A stretch of DNA of 61,007 nucleotides from an uncultured Pseudanabaenaceae cyanobacterium (GTDB lineage Bacteria; Cyanobacteriota; Cyanobacteriia; PCC-9006; JAAUQQ01). Positions 18,653-27,305 of this stretch are shown piece by piece; within the stretch, counting starts at the first letter, position 1; every line of letters starts with the position of its first letter. The notes beneath the pieces are model-generated. The model saw only the letters and a list, made by a program, of their open reading frames with translations, made no database searches and was not told the DNA's origin. The translations under genes and the position numbers were made by a program. Location of the stretch: contig CALECT010000007.1 of the NCBI GenBank assembly GCA_937949725.1, positions 1 to 61,007 on the forward strand. Direction: 5' to 3'.

Positions 18653-19198
18653 CTAGTCTCGGCCAGGCAGAAGGTACAACAGCCCGGACCAAAGGGTCAG
18701 TGCTACAGATATCCAAAATGTAACAAGCGCGAGCTGAGGCACCGGCTCTGGCAAGGGAGCCATGAGTAATAGAATGGCCGCAATCTGGCTAACGGTCTTG
18801 AGCTTGCCCCAAAGATTGGCTCCAGAAATAGTGGTTTTGCTCACACGCCAACCGGCGATCGCCACTTCCCGCGCCAGAATCAAGAACACACCCCAAACGG
18901 CCAGCTTCCCCTCGCTCAATAGTGCCAAGAGGGGAGCCATCACCATTAACTTATCCACCAGCGGATCGAGAAACTTTCCCAAATCCGTTACTTGGTTCAA
19001 GCGTCTTGCTAGATAGCCATCCAACCAATCTGTGGCAGCGATAACGGCAAATAAAACAACAGCCCACCAGCGCATCGAAGGCACAGTGGACTGCATGAGG
19101 TAAAGCAAAAATGGAATCCCGACTAAACGAGAGAGGGTAATCCAAGTGGGAAGATTAATCGTTTTAACAAGCGCCACGGCTGGTAAATACAACTCCAA
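18653..19198 (-). CDS. pgsA: CDP-diacylglycerol--glycerol-3-phosphate 3-phosphatidyltransferase
   Basis: Membrane enzyme making phosphatidylglycerophosphate, the step committed to phosphatidylglycerol, a lipid essential for photosystem assembly. The 181-residue sequence has several hydrophobic helices. It contains the full CDP-alcohol phosphotransferase motif as DWLDGYLAR, then G eight residues on, and DPLVD with the spaced aspartates. The annotated start is TTG at 19198; a GTG at 19177 is plausible. Either way the 5' end overlaps the sugar-transferase gene upstream, by 35 or 14 bp, implying coupled translation. Confidence 0.92.
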   Translation of the reverse strand: MELYLPAVALVKTINLPTWITLSRLVGIPFLLYLMQSTVPSMRWWAVVLFAVIAATDWLDGYLARRLNQVTDLGKFLDPLVDKLMVMAPLLALLSEGKLAVWGVFLILAREVAIAGWRVSKTTISGANLWGKLKTVSQIAAILLLMAPLPEPVPQLALVTFWISVALTLWSGLLYLLPGRD

Positions 19199-19862
19199 GG
19201 GTCTTAATGATCAATAGGATGTCATAAACCACAGACCACTTGTGCTGATATTTGAGGTCGAGGGCCACAACAGCCTCAAAATCGGAGATACAAGAACGGC
19301 CATGCACCTGCCATTCACCTGTAATCCCAGGCTTCACCTTGAGCCTATCCCAATGGTGACGACGATACTGCATAACTTCGCTCACCGTGGGGGGGCGAGT
19401 CCCCACTAAACTCATCTGCCCCATGAGCACATTCCAGAACTGAGGAAACTCATCGAGGCTCGTCTTCCGGAGGAACCGCCCCACTCGAGTAATCCGAGGG
19501 TCATTGGAATTTTTGAACATATTCCCCTCGGCCTGATTTGTTACCAGATGCTGAAGCTTCTCTGCATCAGCCACCATGGAACGGAACTTCCAAATGCTAA
19601 AGACTTGGCCACGCAAACCACAGCGCATCTGTCGATAAAGAATGGGGCCAGGCCCTTCTAAGCGAATAGCCAAGGCAATCAATGGAAATAGCATGGCTGT
19701 AATGGCCAAACCAGCTAACGCACCAATGATATCTAAGGCACGCTTCCAACGAGAAGCAGCCGAGGGATGAAGACTTAAAGGCACCGCCACAATATCCGTC
19801 TCACTCTCCACCAAAGGAAGTGGAGAAGAAAGGGATGTACGAGAACTCCACGTAGATGTCAT
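19164..19862 (-). CDS. Bacterial sugar transferase (undecaprenyl-phosphate glycosyl-1-phosphate transferase)
   Basis: Enzymes of this family start exopolysaccharide or O-antigen repeat units by moving a sugar-1-phosphate to undecaprenyl phosphate at the inner membrane. The 232-residue protein has one N-terminal membrane helix (ALAGLAITAMLFPLIALAI). It then shows the conserved catalytic core: KFRSMVADAE, RVGRFLRKTSLDEFPQFWNV, SLVGTRPP and KPGITGEWQV. It is the short WcaJ/WbaP catalytic form, without the multi-helix N-terminal module. It overlaps pgsA and lies close to the cellulose genes, so a surface-polysaccharide role is likely; the sugar is unknown. Confidence 0.9.
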   Translation of the reverse strand: MTSTWSSRTSLSSPLPLVESETDIVAVPLSLHPSAASRWKRALDIIGALAGLAITAMLFPLIALAIRLEGPGPILYRQMRCGLRGQVFSIWKFRSMVADAEKLQHLVTNQAEGNMFKNSNDPRITRVGRFLRKTSLDEFPQFWNVLMGQMSLVGTRPPTVSEVMQYRRHHWDRLKVKPGITGEWQVHGRSCISDFEAVVALDLKYQHKWSVVYDILLIIKTLGVVFTSRGAC

Positions 19863-20259
19863 AGGTGGACTGGCCTAAATATCTATTAGCTGCGAAATCG
19901 CACTCCTTTAGAGCCCGACAACCTAATAATAGTCAGGGATTCCAAGGTTTCCTTCGTCAGCGAATGGGGTTCTCCTAATCTTCAAGCTGACCCTAAGCTC
20001 TATGAAGATATGCCCAGTTGCGAGAGTTTCATTGGAAACACAATATGAAGAGAAAGCACTCTCCAGAAAGAAAAATAGACAAGCTAAGTAAATTTGATGA
20101 CGCACCTGCCGTTTGATCTCAGTAAACCAGCGAAATAGTGCGAAGACTCTGCCTTATGGCCCAAATCTCTAGGAGCTATGAGAGCGTAATGGCTCGGAAG
20201 AATCCATGCTTAGATGGGGGAATTGAAAATTCCTCAACCATTCTTCGTGGTGCTTACTT
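19863..20259. other. Divergent intergenic region
   Basis: 397 bp between the sugar-transferase gene and the divergent HEAT-repeat gene; it should contain both promoters. Small frames here show no protein-like features, and no palindrome of note was found. Confidence 0.35.
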
Positions 20260-20922
20260 ATGGGCGTTACCCCTGAATCAGTCCAAGCTCTCCTCGCATC
20301 TGAGAGCTATGGCGATCGCCTTACAGGCCTTAACCAACTGCGAGAAGTAGAACCTCAACGAGCCCTAGGTCTAATTCAACCCATCCTTAGCGATGAGAAT
20401 GTGCGAGTCCGCTATGCCGCAGTCAGCCAACTCGCAACCCTAGGAGAGGAGAACCGCAGCGAAACAATGGCAACGTTGCTCAGACTTCTAGAAGAAGACA
20501 AAGAGCTGGATATCAAAGCTGCCGCTGCTGATGCCCTGGGCGCACTCCATTGCGCAGAAGCTTATCCCCAGCTGGAGGCTACCTATCAAGCCAGCAATGA
20601 CTGGGTCCTCCAGCTGAGCATCATTGCCGCTCTGGGGGAGCTGGGTAATCCTGCGGGCTTTGGACTCCTAGAAACAGCGCTAGGTTCAGAGACAGAACTT
20701 GTCCGTACGGCTGCCATTACAGCTTTAGGAGAGCTGGGTGACGAAAGAGCGATCGCCCTGATTGTTCCCCTCGCGACAGATGGTGACTGGCAACTGCGGA
20801 GTCGAGTTGCCCAGGCTTTGGGGAACTTCAATAGCAACGAAACTGCAAAATTAGCCCTGCAAACGCTTGCAAATGATGAATCTGAGCAGGTTGCACAAAT
20901 TGCGAAAGCAGGGCTGAGCTAA
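20260..20922 (+). CDS. nblB: HEAT-repeat protein, NblB-like phycobilisome-associated protein
   Basis: The 220-residue protein is built of HEAT-type helical pairs (VRVRYAAVSQLATLGEENR, ELDIKAAAADALGALHCAEA, LVRTAAITALGELGDERA). The N-terminus TPESVQALLASE followed by a DRLTGLNQLRE segment matches my memory of NblB proteins. NblB acts in chromophore detachment during phycobilisome breakdown in Synechococcus elongatus, and is related to CpcE/CpcF lyases. It stands alone here, far from the cpc genes, and is convergent with rlmD across a bidirectional terminator. A different lyase-like HEAT protein remains possible. Confidence 0.75.
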   Translation: MGVTPESVQALLASESYGDRLTGLNQLREVEPQRALGLIQPILSDENVRVRYAAVSQLATLGEENRSETMATLLRLLEEDKELDIKAAAADALGALHCAEAYPQLEATYQASNDWVLQLSIIAALGELGNPAGFGLLETALGSETELVRTAAITALGELGDERAIALIVPLATDGDWQLRSRVAQALGNFNSNETAKLALQTLANDESEQVAQIAKAGLS

Positions 20923-21001
20923 CCTAATCCCTGCTCCTGATAGTTGAAGGGGCTAGGTTGGGTTTCCCATTCCTCGGCAGCAACGTTGCTGAGCAATTTA
21001 C

Positions 21002-21044
21002 ATAGAAATGACCCTTTGCTCTAAAAGCAAAGGGTCATTTCTAT
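21002..21044. terminator. Bidirectional terminator nblB / rlmD
   Basis: Perfect 19-bp stem ATAGAAATGACCCTTTGCT (21002-21020) against 21026-21044, between two convergent genes ending at 20922 and 21083. Confidence 0.8.
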
Positions 21045-21082
21045 CAACTGAATTCCACGCAACCATTTTCTGTTCTGGCGAA

Positions 21083-22480
21083 TCAATCGACCCGCTCTAG
21101 AAATGCCAGGGCCTCCACATGGGCTGTTTGGGGGAAGAAGTCAGCGGGTTGAACCATTTTTAGGCGGTACTGGCCCGTTTCACAGAGCAACTTTAGATCG
21201 CGAGCTAGGGTCGCAGCCTTGCAGCTCATATAGGCAATCTGTTTGGGTCGCTGCTGGAGCAGGGCATCAATGACACGGCGATCGCAGCCCTTGCGAGGTG
21301 GATCCAACAACACCACATCGGGCAAGACCTTTAGGCTGGGCAACACTGTTTCCACAGTCCCTGGCAAGAACTCCACATTGCCAATGCCATTCAAGTCCGC
21401 ATTTTGACGAGCCTGATCAACCGCCTGCACTTGGGCTTCAATACCTATGGCCTGACGCACTCGCTTGGCCAAAGGCAAGGTCAATGTCCCTACACCGCAA
21501 TAGGCATCTAGGAAGAGCTCATTACCCGTTAATTCCAGCTGCTGGGCCATGACTTGGAGCAAAGCTTCTGCCTGCTCAGTGTGAACTTGGAAGAAGGTCT
21601 CAGGCCGAATTTTGAAACGCAACCCCGCAAATTTCTCTTCAATGTGAGACTGGCCTGAAATGCAGTGGGTTTTGGCTCCAAAAATAGCATTTGTTTTAGC
21701 AGAGTTCTCATTAAGACAAACTCCCAAGAGATCAGGGTAACGATCCTGCCAAACTTGGGCCTGAGCATCCAGGCCGGTCAGCTCTCGAGTCGTTGAAACC
21801 AAGGTGAGCAGAACCTGGCCCGTCCGACGGCCAATGCGCAAGCTCATATGGCGCAGCTTGCCCTGGTGCTGTTTCTCATCGTAGATACTCCAACCTCGGT
21901 CCTGGATGTCCTGTTTCAGCTCCGCCAACATTGGGTCAAGCTGTTCATCCTGGACAGGGCAACGGTTCAAATTCACCAAACGATGGCTGCCCTTACGGTA
22001 GTAGCCCGCCTTGACTTGACCTGTACCGGACCGGCCCAGAGGGTAGGTTGCCTTGTTGCGATAGCCCAGGGAATGATCCACTGGCAGCATGGGCTTCACG
22101 TCAGGAGCTTCAAAATCACCGATGCGTCGCAGGGCCTGAATCACCTGTTCCCGCTTCGCCGTCTGCTGGTAGTCATAGCTCACATGCTGCCACTGACAGC
22201 CGCCGCAGCGATCCGCCACGATACAGTTGGGGCGAATCCGATGGGGCGAGGGCTGGAGCAGGTTGACTAGCTGCCCCTGGGCAAATTGTTTTTTGACCCG
22301 TACTAGTCGTACGAGGGCGCGATCGCCAGTCACAGTATCAGGGACAAAGACAGCTCGTTGGGCATAGCGTCCGACACCGTCTCCACCGTCACTGAGATCT
22401 GTAATGGCGACTTCTACAAGCTGACCTTGCTGCCAGCGTTGGGCGATTTCATCCACCGGGGAAAGAACCTCAGAAAACAT
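21083..22480 (-). CDS. rlmD: 23S rRNA (uracil-C5)-methyltransferase, RlmD/RumA family
   Basis: SAM-dependent enzyme methylating uracil in 23S rRNA (or tRNA in some RumA-family members). About 465 residues: an N-terminal TRAM domain (VEVAITDLSDGGDGVGRY), an iron-sulphur cysteine set with DRCGGCQWQH, and a SAM-binding core FLDAYCGVGTLTLPLA. The catalytic segment includes LDPPRKGCD and YMSCKAATLARDL. ATG 22480 is preferred to TTG 22510. Target base cannot be fixed from sequence. Confidence 0.92.
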   Translation of the reverse strand: MFSEVLSPVDEIAQRWQQGQLVEVAITDLSDGGDGVGRYAQRAVFVPDTVTGDRALVRLVRVKKQFAQGQLVNLLQPSPHRIRPNCIVADRCGGCQWQHVSYDYQQTAKREQVIQALRRIGDFEAPDVKPMLPVDHSLGYRNKATYPLGRSGTGQVKAGYYRKGSHRLVNLNRCPVQDEQLDPMLAELKQDIQDRGWSIYDEKQHQGKLRHMSLRIGRRTGQVLLTLVSTTRELTGLDAQAQVWQDRYPDLLGVCLNENSAKTNAIFGAKTHCISGQSHIEEKFAGLRFKIRPETFFQVHTEQAEALLQVMAQQLELTGNELFLDAYCGVGTLTLPLAKRVRQAIGIEAQVQAVDQARQNADLNGIGNVEFLPGTVETVLPSLKVLPDVVLLDPPRKGCDRRVIDALLQQRPKQIAYMSCKAATLARDLKLLCETGQYRLKMVQPADFFPQTAHVEALAFLERVD

Positions 22481-22654
22481 GGGGGAGCTCAGTGGAATAG
22501 TGTCGCGCAAAATGTCCCAACCGGGATACCCCCGCAGACATTACGCAACGTAACCCGCTAAGTCTGTCATGGGAGTCAAACCAAGGCATGGGGGCATAGG
22601 GGCCGAGTTTTTACGCAGGGGATCGCCCCCTAGGCAAAGGATTACCTCAATTAC

Positions 22655-22707
22655 GCGGAGGCACCAGAATCATTGGGGCGCGCAATCAATGATTCTGGTG
22701 CCTCCGC
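22655..22707. repeat. 21-bp perfect inverted repeat in rlmD-apcD gap
   Basis: GCGGAGGCACCAGAATCATT plus one base (22655-22675) is exactly complementary to 22687-22707, with an 11-nt GC-rich loop. It lies about 145 bp before apcD in the 372-bp gap between divergent rlmD and apcD. With no T-run it is unlikely to be an ordinary terminator. No other element was recognised in the gap. Confidence 0.7.
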
Positions 22708-22852
22708 ATGAAAATAAATCGATCCAGAAGTCCGACAATACTGCTGCGTTCAATGGCGCATACTAACTTCCGTTACACTTTGTTTCGCTCTGGCTCATCT
22801 AATCGCTACACTGGGTTCATAAATAAGCCTACGATTTAAGCCTGTCATCACC

Positions 22853-23347
22853 ATGACTGTAGTAAGCCAAGTAATCCTTAAGGCCGACGACCAGCTGCGC
22901 TATCCCAGCAGCGGCGAGCTGTTGAGCATCACAGAATTCTTTCAGACTGGGGAGCAGCGCATTCGTATCGCTGAGACTCTGACGGAAAGCGAGCAAAAGA
23001 TCGTAGAGCAAGCCAGTCGAGAACTCTGGAAACAGCGTCCTGACTACATTGCTCCTGGCGGCAATGCCTATGGTCAAAAGCAGCGCGCCCAGTGTTTGCG
23101 AGACTATAACTGGTACTTACGCTTGGTCACCTACGCCATATTGGCAGGTGACACCGAGCAAATCGAGACCATTGGTTTAGTTGGTGCTAGGGAAATGTAC
23201 AACTCCCTGGGCGTTCCTATGCTAGGCATGTCCCTGGCGATGGGTTGCCTTAAGGCCGCATCTTTACCACTGTTGAGCACGGCCGATGCTGAGGCTGCTG
23301 GGCCTTACTTCGATTACCTCATTCAAGGTCTTTCGAGCGCAGTTTAG
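22853..23347 (+). CDS. apcD: Allophycocyanin B alpha subunit (terminal emitter)
   Basis: ApcD is a low-copy core phycobiliprotein that passes excitation from phycobilisomes, notably toward photosystem I. The 164-residue globin-fold protein begins [20 protein letters not shown] and has the bilin-binding Cys81 in [15 protein letters not shown]. It also has [13 protein letters not shown], and it resembles ApcD rather than ApcA. It stands alone, with a strong terminator after it, which is typical of apcD. ATG start agrees with the family. Confidence 0.9.
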   Translation: MTVVSQVILKADDQLRYPSSGELLSITEFFQTGEQRIRIAETLTESEQKIVEQASRELWKQRPDYIAPGGNAYGQKQRAQCLRDYNWYLRLVTYAILAGDTEQIETIGLVGAREMYNSLGVPMLGMSLAMGCLKAASLPLLSTADAEAAGPYFDYLIQGLSSAV

Positions 23348-23383
23348 AGACTGGCTTTAAGCCCGTTTGATAGCTTCGTTGCC

Positions 23384-23436
23384 AATAGGAAAGGGGTTAG
23401 ACTGCAATCGCGGTCCAACCCCTTTCCTATTTTTGT
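23384..23436 (+). terminator. Terminator of apcD
   Basis: Stem AATAGGAAAGGGGTT..GAC against GTC..AACCCCTTTCCTATT followed by TTTT, 37 bp after the apcD stop. Confidence 0.85.
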
Positions 23437-23518
23437 TTGCCTAAACCGTTCTTCATCAGGCTCGATAGACTATTCAAAGAGAGTTTCCTCAAACCTTTAA
23501 CCTCCGGGGAATGGAACC

Positions 23519-23767
23519 ATGTGTATTTGCATCAACTGCCACTACGTCGATCGCTGCACCACTTACCATGCCGTCGAAGCTCAACATCAACAGACTCACC
23601 TCACAGAACAGCCAAGCTTTGAAGCTGACTCACCCGAAATCAACGTCAATATCCGCCCCGACGGTGAGGTGATTGAAATGGAATGGGACGTGGTGGGCTG
23701 TGCCAGCTTCACCCAAGAACAAGGGAAATGGGCCAAGCTGCGACCCGGCGAGCTCATTCCGACTTAG
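23519..23767 (+). CDS. ycf34: Ycf34 family protein
   Basis: An 82-residue protein conserved in cyanobacteria and red-lineage plastids, reported in Synechocystis to bind an iron-sulphur cluster and to influence photosynthetic electron transport. The N-terminus MCICINCHYVDRCTTYHAVE holds the cysteine ligands, and DVVGCASF adds a later cysteine. Length and motif fit. It is followed after 61 bp by tsaB on the same strand, and may be cotranscribed with it. Confidence 0.93.
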   Translation: MCICINCHYVDRCTTYHAVEAQHQQTHLTEQPSFEADSPEINVNIRPDGEVIEMEWDVVGCASFTQEQGKWAKLRPGELIPT

Positions 23768-23828
23768 AGTCGTCCAGACATCCATCGAAATGGAGAGGTA
23801 TCGTAGAGAACGTTTAATCCTCTGCTCC

Positions 23829-24503
23829 ATGACCCAAGACCCTGCCACTCCATCGGCTCGTTCACAATCCTCAGAGCAAGCTTTAGGACTAGCAATCCAT
23901 ACTTCCACCCCCCATCTGGGCCTAGCCCTAGGCTGTGAGTCCAGCAGCCTCAAACAGTCAGTCGAAGAGCTAGGCCGGGCCATGTCCAATCAGCTCCAAA
24001 CCCAGCTGATGGATTTTATCGCTCCCCAAGCTTGGACAGCGTTAGATTTCCTCGCCGTTGCCCGAGGCCCCGGCGGCTTTACCGGAACGCGTTTAGGCAT
24101 GGTCACCATGCGCACCCTTGCTCAGCAACTCGATATTCCGCTCTACAGCATTTCCACCTTGGCTGCGGTTGCCCATCGCTACTGGTCAGAAGCACAAGTC
24201 TCAACAGAGCAGGCGATCGCCTTAGACATGCGTGCCCAGCGAGGACAACGCTTTACGGCCCTTTACCAATGGGAAGCGGGGCTACCCCAGGCCATCATTC
24301 CTGACCAAGTCTGCCTGCCGGAAGACTGGTCTCAAATGCTAGAAGAGCAAGCCCATCAGCCCCATCTCATCACCATTGAAGCGGATGCAGCCCAGGCCAT
24401 TGGGAGCCTCTGGAAAATGGCCCAGCTACGCTATCACCAAGGCGATCGCCCCCATTGGGAAACAGCGCAGCCCTTTTATGGTCAACACCCCGTAACCCTC
24501 TAG
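23829..24503 (+). CDS. tsaB: tRNA threonylcarbamoyladenosine biosynthesis protein TsaB
   Basis: TsaB is the inactive ASKHA-fold partner that activates TsaD in forming t6A37 on ANN-decoding tRNAs. About 224 residues, with GLAIHTSTPHLGLAL at the N-terminus (the degenerate phosphate loop) and the family signature VARGPGGFTGTRLGM. It also has ALDMRAQRGQRFTALY. The reading frame opens earlier, inside ycf34, but ATG 23829 gives the standard N-terminus, so the 52-codon extension is rejected. Confidence 0.92.
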   Translation: MTQDPATPSARSQSSEQALGLAIHTSTPHLGLALGCESSSLKQSVEELGRAMSNQLQTQLMDFIAPQAWTALDFLAVARGPGGFTGTRLGMVTMRTLAQQLDIPLYSISTLAAVAHRYWSEAQVSTEQAIALDMRAQRGQRFTALYQWEAGLPQAIIPDQVCLPEDWSQMLEEQAHQPHLITIEADAAQAIGSLWKMAQLRYHQGDRPHWETAQPFYGQHPVTL

Positions 24504-25188
24504 GAATCACCATCCTTAAGAAGCAGGCTCCAAAAAGCTGACAGACATGACAGCCGCCGATGGCTCCAGGCTGGACAAAACAGAACGTCAGATAACGCTA
24601 TAGCGAAAGCTGCTGCCTCTGTAACGATTCTCCCCGGCACTTCTTTAGAAAGAAAGACCTTGAGAAGAAATTAAAATAGTAATATTAACTACCTGTTGGC
24701 TGGGCGAATACGTAGATTTTGGCTAAGCTAAAATACGGAGGAAGAAAAAGCTGACCCATGCTTCTAAAGAGAAACGAGGCCAGCTAAAGTCCAACACTTA
24801 AGCACACAACCATTGTCGCCAATGTGACTTTATAATCGCGAGTTTCTTCCGCAACGGCCATGGGGCTAACAGACCCGATCAGCCCGAGGGGTAATCCCCT
24901 ACTCTTTCCATTGGTCCCAGACGTGGCAATATGGTTTCCCACGGGATCAACCTGGAAGGCAGTTCGTGATTTATTACATCAATTACTGAGGCTCTCTCTA
25001 GAGCTACTGTTGCAGTCCTCTTCTAAGGGCGATTCGCAACGATACCTTCGCACTCCCCTATAGATTCCGCAAAATTCGCTAGACCTCCATAGCGTCACCT
25101 CGGGAATCTTTGGCATAGGTAAAGCAATTCCTTCGGGAATTTTCCCCTTCTACCTTGAGTCGGTTCGTTCCCATTGCATCCAACAAGC
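24504..25188. other. Long gene-poor gap
   Basis: 685 bp. A 67-codon frame at 24860-25063 has no recognisable homology and weak start context, so I do not call it. A short hairpin with a TTCG loop, AATTCC-TTCG-GGAATT (25126-25141) followed by TTT, lies 48 bp before the next gene and could be an attenuator. Nothing else seen. Confidence 0.4.
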
Positions 25189-25845
25189 ATGCAGCTAAAG
25201 CTTCCATCTCTTAAAAATCGCCGCCGTCGAAAACCTCGATTGCGATCGCGCCTCTTCCGGTGGTTACCCCTCCTGCTGATTATTCCTGCCAGTGCTTGGG
25301 CAACTCAGCGCCAACTCAAGCTCTGGACGCGCCCAGCGGAAGCCATTGTGGTCCTGGGCGGTGAGATTGACCGAGAGACCTACGCGGCCCAAATGGCTCA
25401 GGAACATGAGCAATTGCCCGTATGGGTTTCCTCAGGGACGAATCCCGAGTATGCGGAATGGCTCTTCTTTGAAGAGGCTGGAATTGAACGCAATCGCCTC
25501 CATTTGGACTATCGCGCTGTGGACACGGTGACCAACTTCACCACCCTCGTCACAGACCTTAAGCAAGCGGGCATCGACAAGATTTATCTGATCACCTCAG
25601 AAAATCATATGCGCCGGGCCAGCCTAGTCGGCGAGATCGTTCTCAGCAGCCACGACATTGTCTTTGAACCCATTAGCGTTCCCTCTCCTTTAGCTGAAGA
25701 ACCGGTGAACAAGACGGTTCGCGATGGCATAAGGGCCGTGATGTGGAGATTCACAGGCTACACTGGCGCAGACCTGACAGCTCTGAAAGATGCCAGTTTC
25801 CCAAAAATTATTCGAGCGCGGAGCCGCACTGAAGACTCGCTTTAA
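25189..25845 (+). CDS. YdcF/SanA-like DUF218 membrane protein
   Basis: About 218 residues with a basic N-terminus, one membrane anchor (LPLLLIIPASAWA) and a DUF218 Rossmann-like domain. Visible markers are AIVVLGGEIDRET, VWVSSGTNPEY and the NFTTLVTDLKQAGIDKIYLI stretch, followed by SENHMRRA. Members such as ElyC and SanA affect envelope integrity in enterobacteria; the substrate is unknown in cyanobacteria. ATG 25189 is preferred to the TTG at 25174. It converges on the HPPD gene across a terminator. Confidence 0.8.
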   Translation: MQLKLPSLKNRRRRKPRLRSRLFRWLPLLLIIPASAWATQRQLKLWTRPAEAIVVLGGEIDRETYAAQMAQEHEQLPVWVSSGTNPEYAEWLFFEEAGIERNRLHLDYRAVDTVTNFTTLVTDLKQAGIDKIYLITSENHMRRASLVGEIVLSSHDIVFEPISVPSPLAEEPVNKTVRDGIRAVMWRFTGYTGADLTALKDASFPKIIRARSRTEDSL

Positions 25846-25877
25846 ACCTCATAAAGCCGCCAATGAACATAACGTTT

Positions 25878-25911
25878 AAATCCCCTGAAACCATATGGTT
25901 TTAGGGGATTT
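25878..25911. terminator. Bidirectional terminator DUF218 gene / hppD
   Basis: Nearly perfect palindrome with arms AAATCCCCTGAAACC and GGTTTTAGGGGATTT around ATAT, flanked by A and T runs, between convergent genes. Confidence 0.8.
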
Positions 25912-25927
25912 CTGCATGCAGGCTCAA

Positions 25928-27145
25928 TTAGGACTTGGGCACAAGCTCGCGACTTCGCTGCTCTAGCTCCATGGCTTCGAATAATGCCTGGAAATTGCCC
26001 TCGCCAAAGCCTTGAGCACATCCCTCAGCCATCAACGGTAGGCTGCTGGCGAACAGCAATCTTTGGGAGCTAGACAATGCAGTGTCTGGTGTCGCCCTAG
26101 TCCGGTTCTCTCTCCCGCTCCGTCTCCGTTCAATTAGTTCGAAGAAGAACGTCGGCACATCAAAAATTGGCCGGGTGAAAATTTGCAGCAACGGCCCTTC
26201 CAGACGCTCCAGATGCCAATCCACCAGTACCTGTTGGTTCACAATCTCAGACCAATCTGCTTCCAGACCTTGGGCTTCAAATTGTGGCCGCAGGGGCAAC
26301 TGTTGATAGTAGCTCGGCGGAACTGAGAGGAAATCAACCTGCTGCTGACGCAGACGAGCAACAGTCGGCAATAAAGTTTGGGTTCCCAAGGCAATGTGCT
26401 GAACACCGGAGCCTTGATTGTGATTGAGGAAATCCTGAATCTGGGAGGTCGGAGATTCAGGTTCGTTGATGGGAAATTGAAGAGGTAGCCCCATCTCTGA
26501 AGCAGCAGCATCGCCCACTAAAACCTGGCTACGCAGCCCTGAATGGGGGGTTTGGATATGAAAAGACTGACGCGATCGCAGCTTAAACAGTCTGCGATAC
26601 CAATCAACAGCCTCAGTTAGAGCTCCCGCAGCCACATTGAGAACCACATGATCGATACGCTGGAACGCATCTGCTTCCCTTGGGGCGGGCCAGCACAACT
26701 GAGGCAGTAAATCTTTCTGGCAAGAAGACGGAGCTCGAGACAGCCCTGGCTTAGCTTCCACCAAGGTATGTCGCAAAGCGCCCCAGCCCGAAACCGTGGC
26801 CCAATGCAACGCCCCTGAGTCAGTCAGCTCCGGTTTAGTAAAGCCATCGCTCTGCAATACCGCTGCGCCAAGGGATTTAGCTCGCCGAAGAATGGCTTGC
26901 AGATCCTTTACCCTCAGGGCAACATCAACGACCCCCGGCGGATGCTGGGCCAAGTAATCTGCCACCGGACTCGCAGTTGAGAGCGCCGAGGACAGCAAAA
27001 ACCTCACAGCCCCACTACAAACTCGCTCATGACGGCTGTCATGGTCCTCCCAGCCCCCTGCACTGCGAAATCCCAGGCGACTCACAAACCACTGTCGCCA
27101 AGTTAAAGCATCGTCCACGTAAAAATGGACATATTCGATTTCCAT
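25928..27145 (-). CDS. hppD: 4-Hydroxyphenylpyruvate dioxygenase
   Basis: Fe(II) enzyme converting 4-hydroxyphenylpyruvate to homogentisate, used for tocopherol synthesis in cyanobacteria and for tyrosine breakdown. The 405-residue protein has two vicinal-oxygen-chelate halves. The expected metal ligands are the His in FQRIDHVVLNV, the His in GVQHIALGT and the Glu in TFFFELIERR. The QIFTRP segment is also present. Length is slightly above the usual 350-390 because of a Ser/Arg-rich C-terminal tail. Single gene, ATG start at 27145. Confidence 0.92.
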   Translation of the reverse strand: MEIEYVHFYVDDALTWRQWFVSRLGFRSAGGWEDHDSRHERVCSGAVRFLLSSALSTASPVADYLAQHPPGVVDVALRVKDLQAILRRAKSLGAAVLQSDGFTKPELTDSGALHWATVSGWGALRHTLVEAKPGLSRAPSSCQKDLLPQLCWPAPREADAFQRIDHVVLNVAAGALTEAVDWYRRLFKLRSRQSFHIQTPHSGLRSQVLVGDAAASEMGLPLQFPINEPESPTSQIQDFLNHNQGSGVQHIALGTQTLLPTVARLRQQQVDFLSVPPSYYQQLPLRPQFEAQGLEADWSEIVNQQVLVDWHLERLEGPLLQIFTRPIFDVPTFFFELIERRRSGRENRTRATPDTALSSSQRLLFASSLPLMAEGCAQGFGEGNFQALFEAMELEQRSRELVPKS

Positions 27146-27305
27146 ATCAAGCAGAGCCTAAGCAAAACCAAACGCCAGATCCAACTGGACACGATTTCAC
27201 CTTAGACGCTAGAAATTAGGCTCGGTTGGGCTGGGTAAGAATCGTAAAAGGCGATCGCAAAGCTTTAGATTCGCCCATTCCAGAGAACATAATCCACGTT
27301 AGGAA

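Noticed and set aside
23673..23828. 5' extension of the tsaB frame into ycf34
   Set aside because: It overlaps ycf34 and TsaB homologues begin at the internal ATG at 23829.
24860..25063. 67-codon + strand frame
   Set aside because: No recognisable homology, weak start context and no neighbour to support it.
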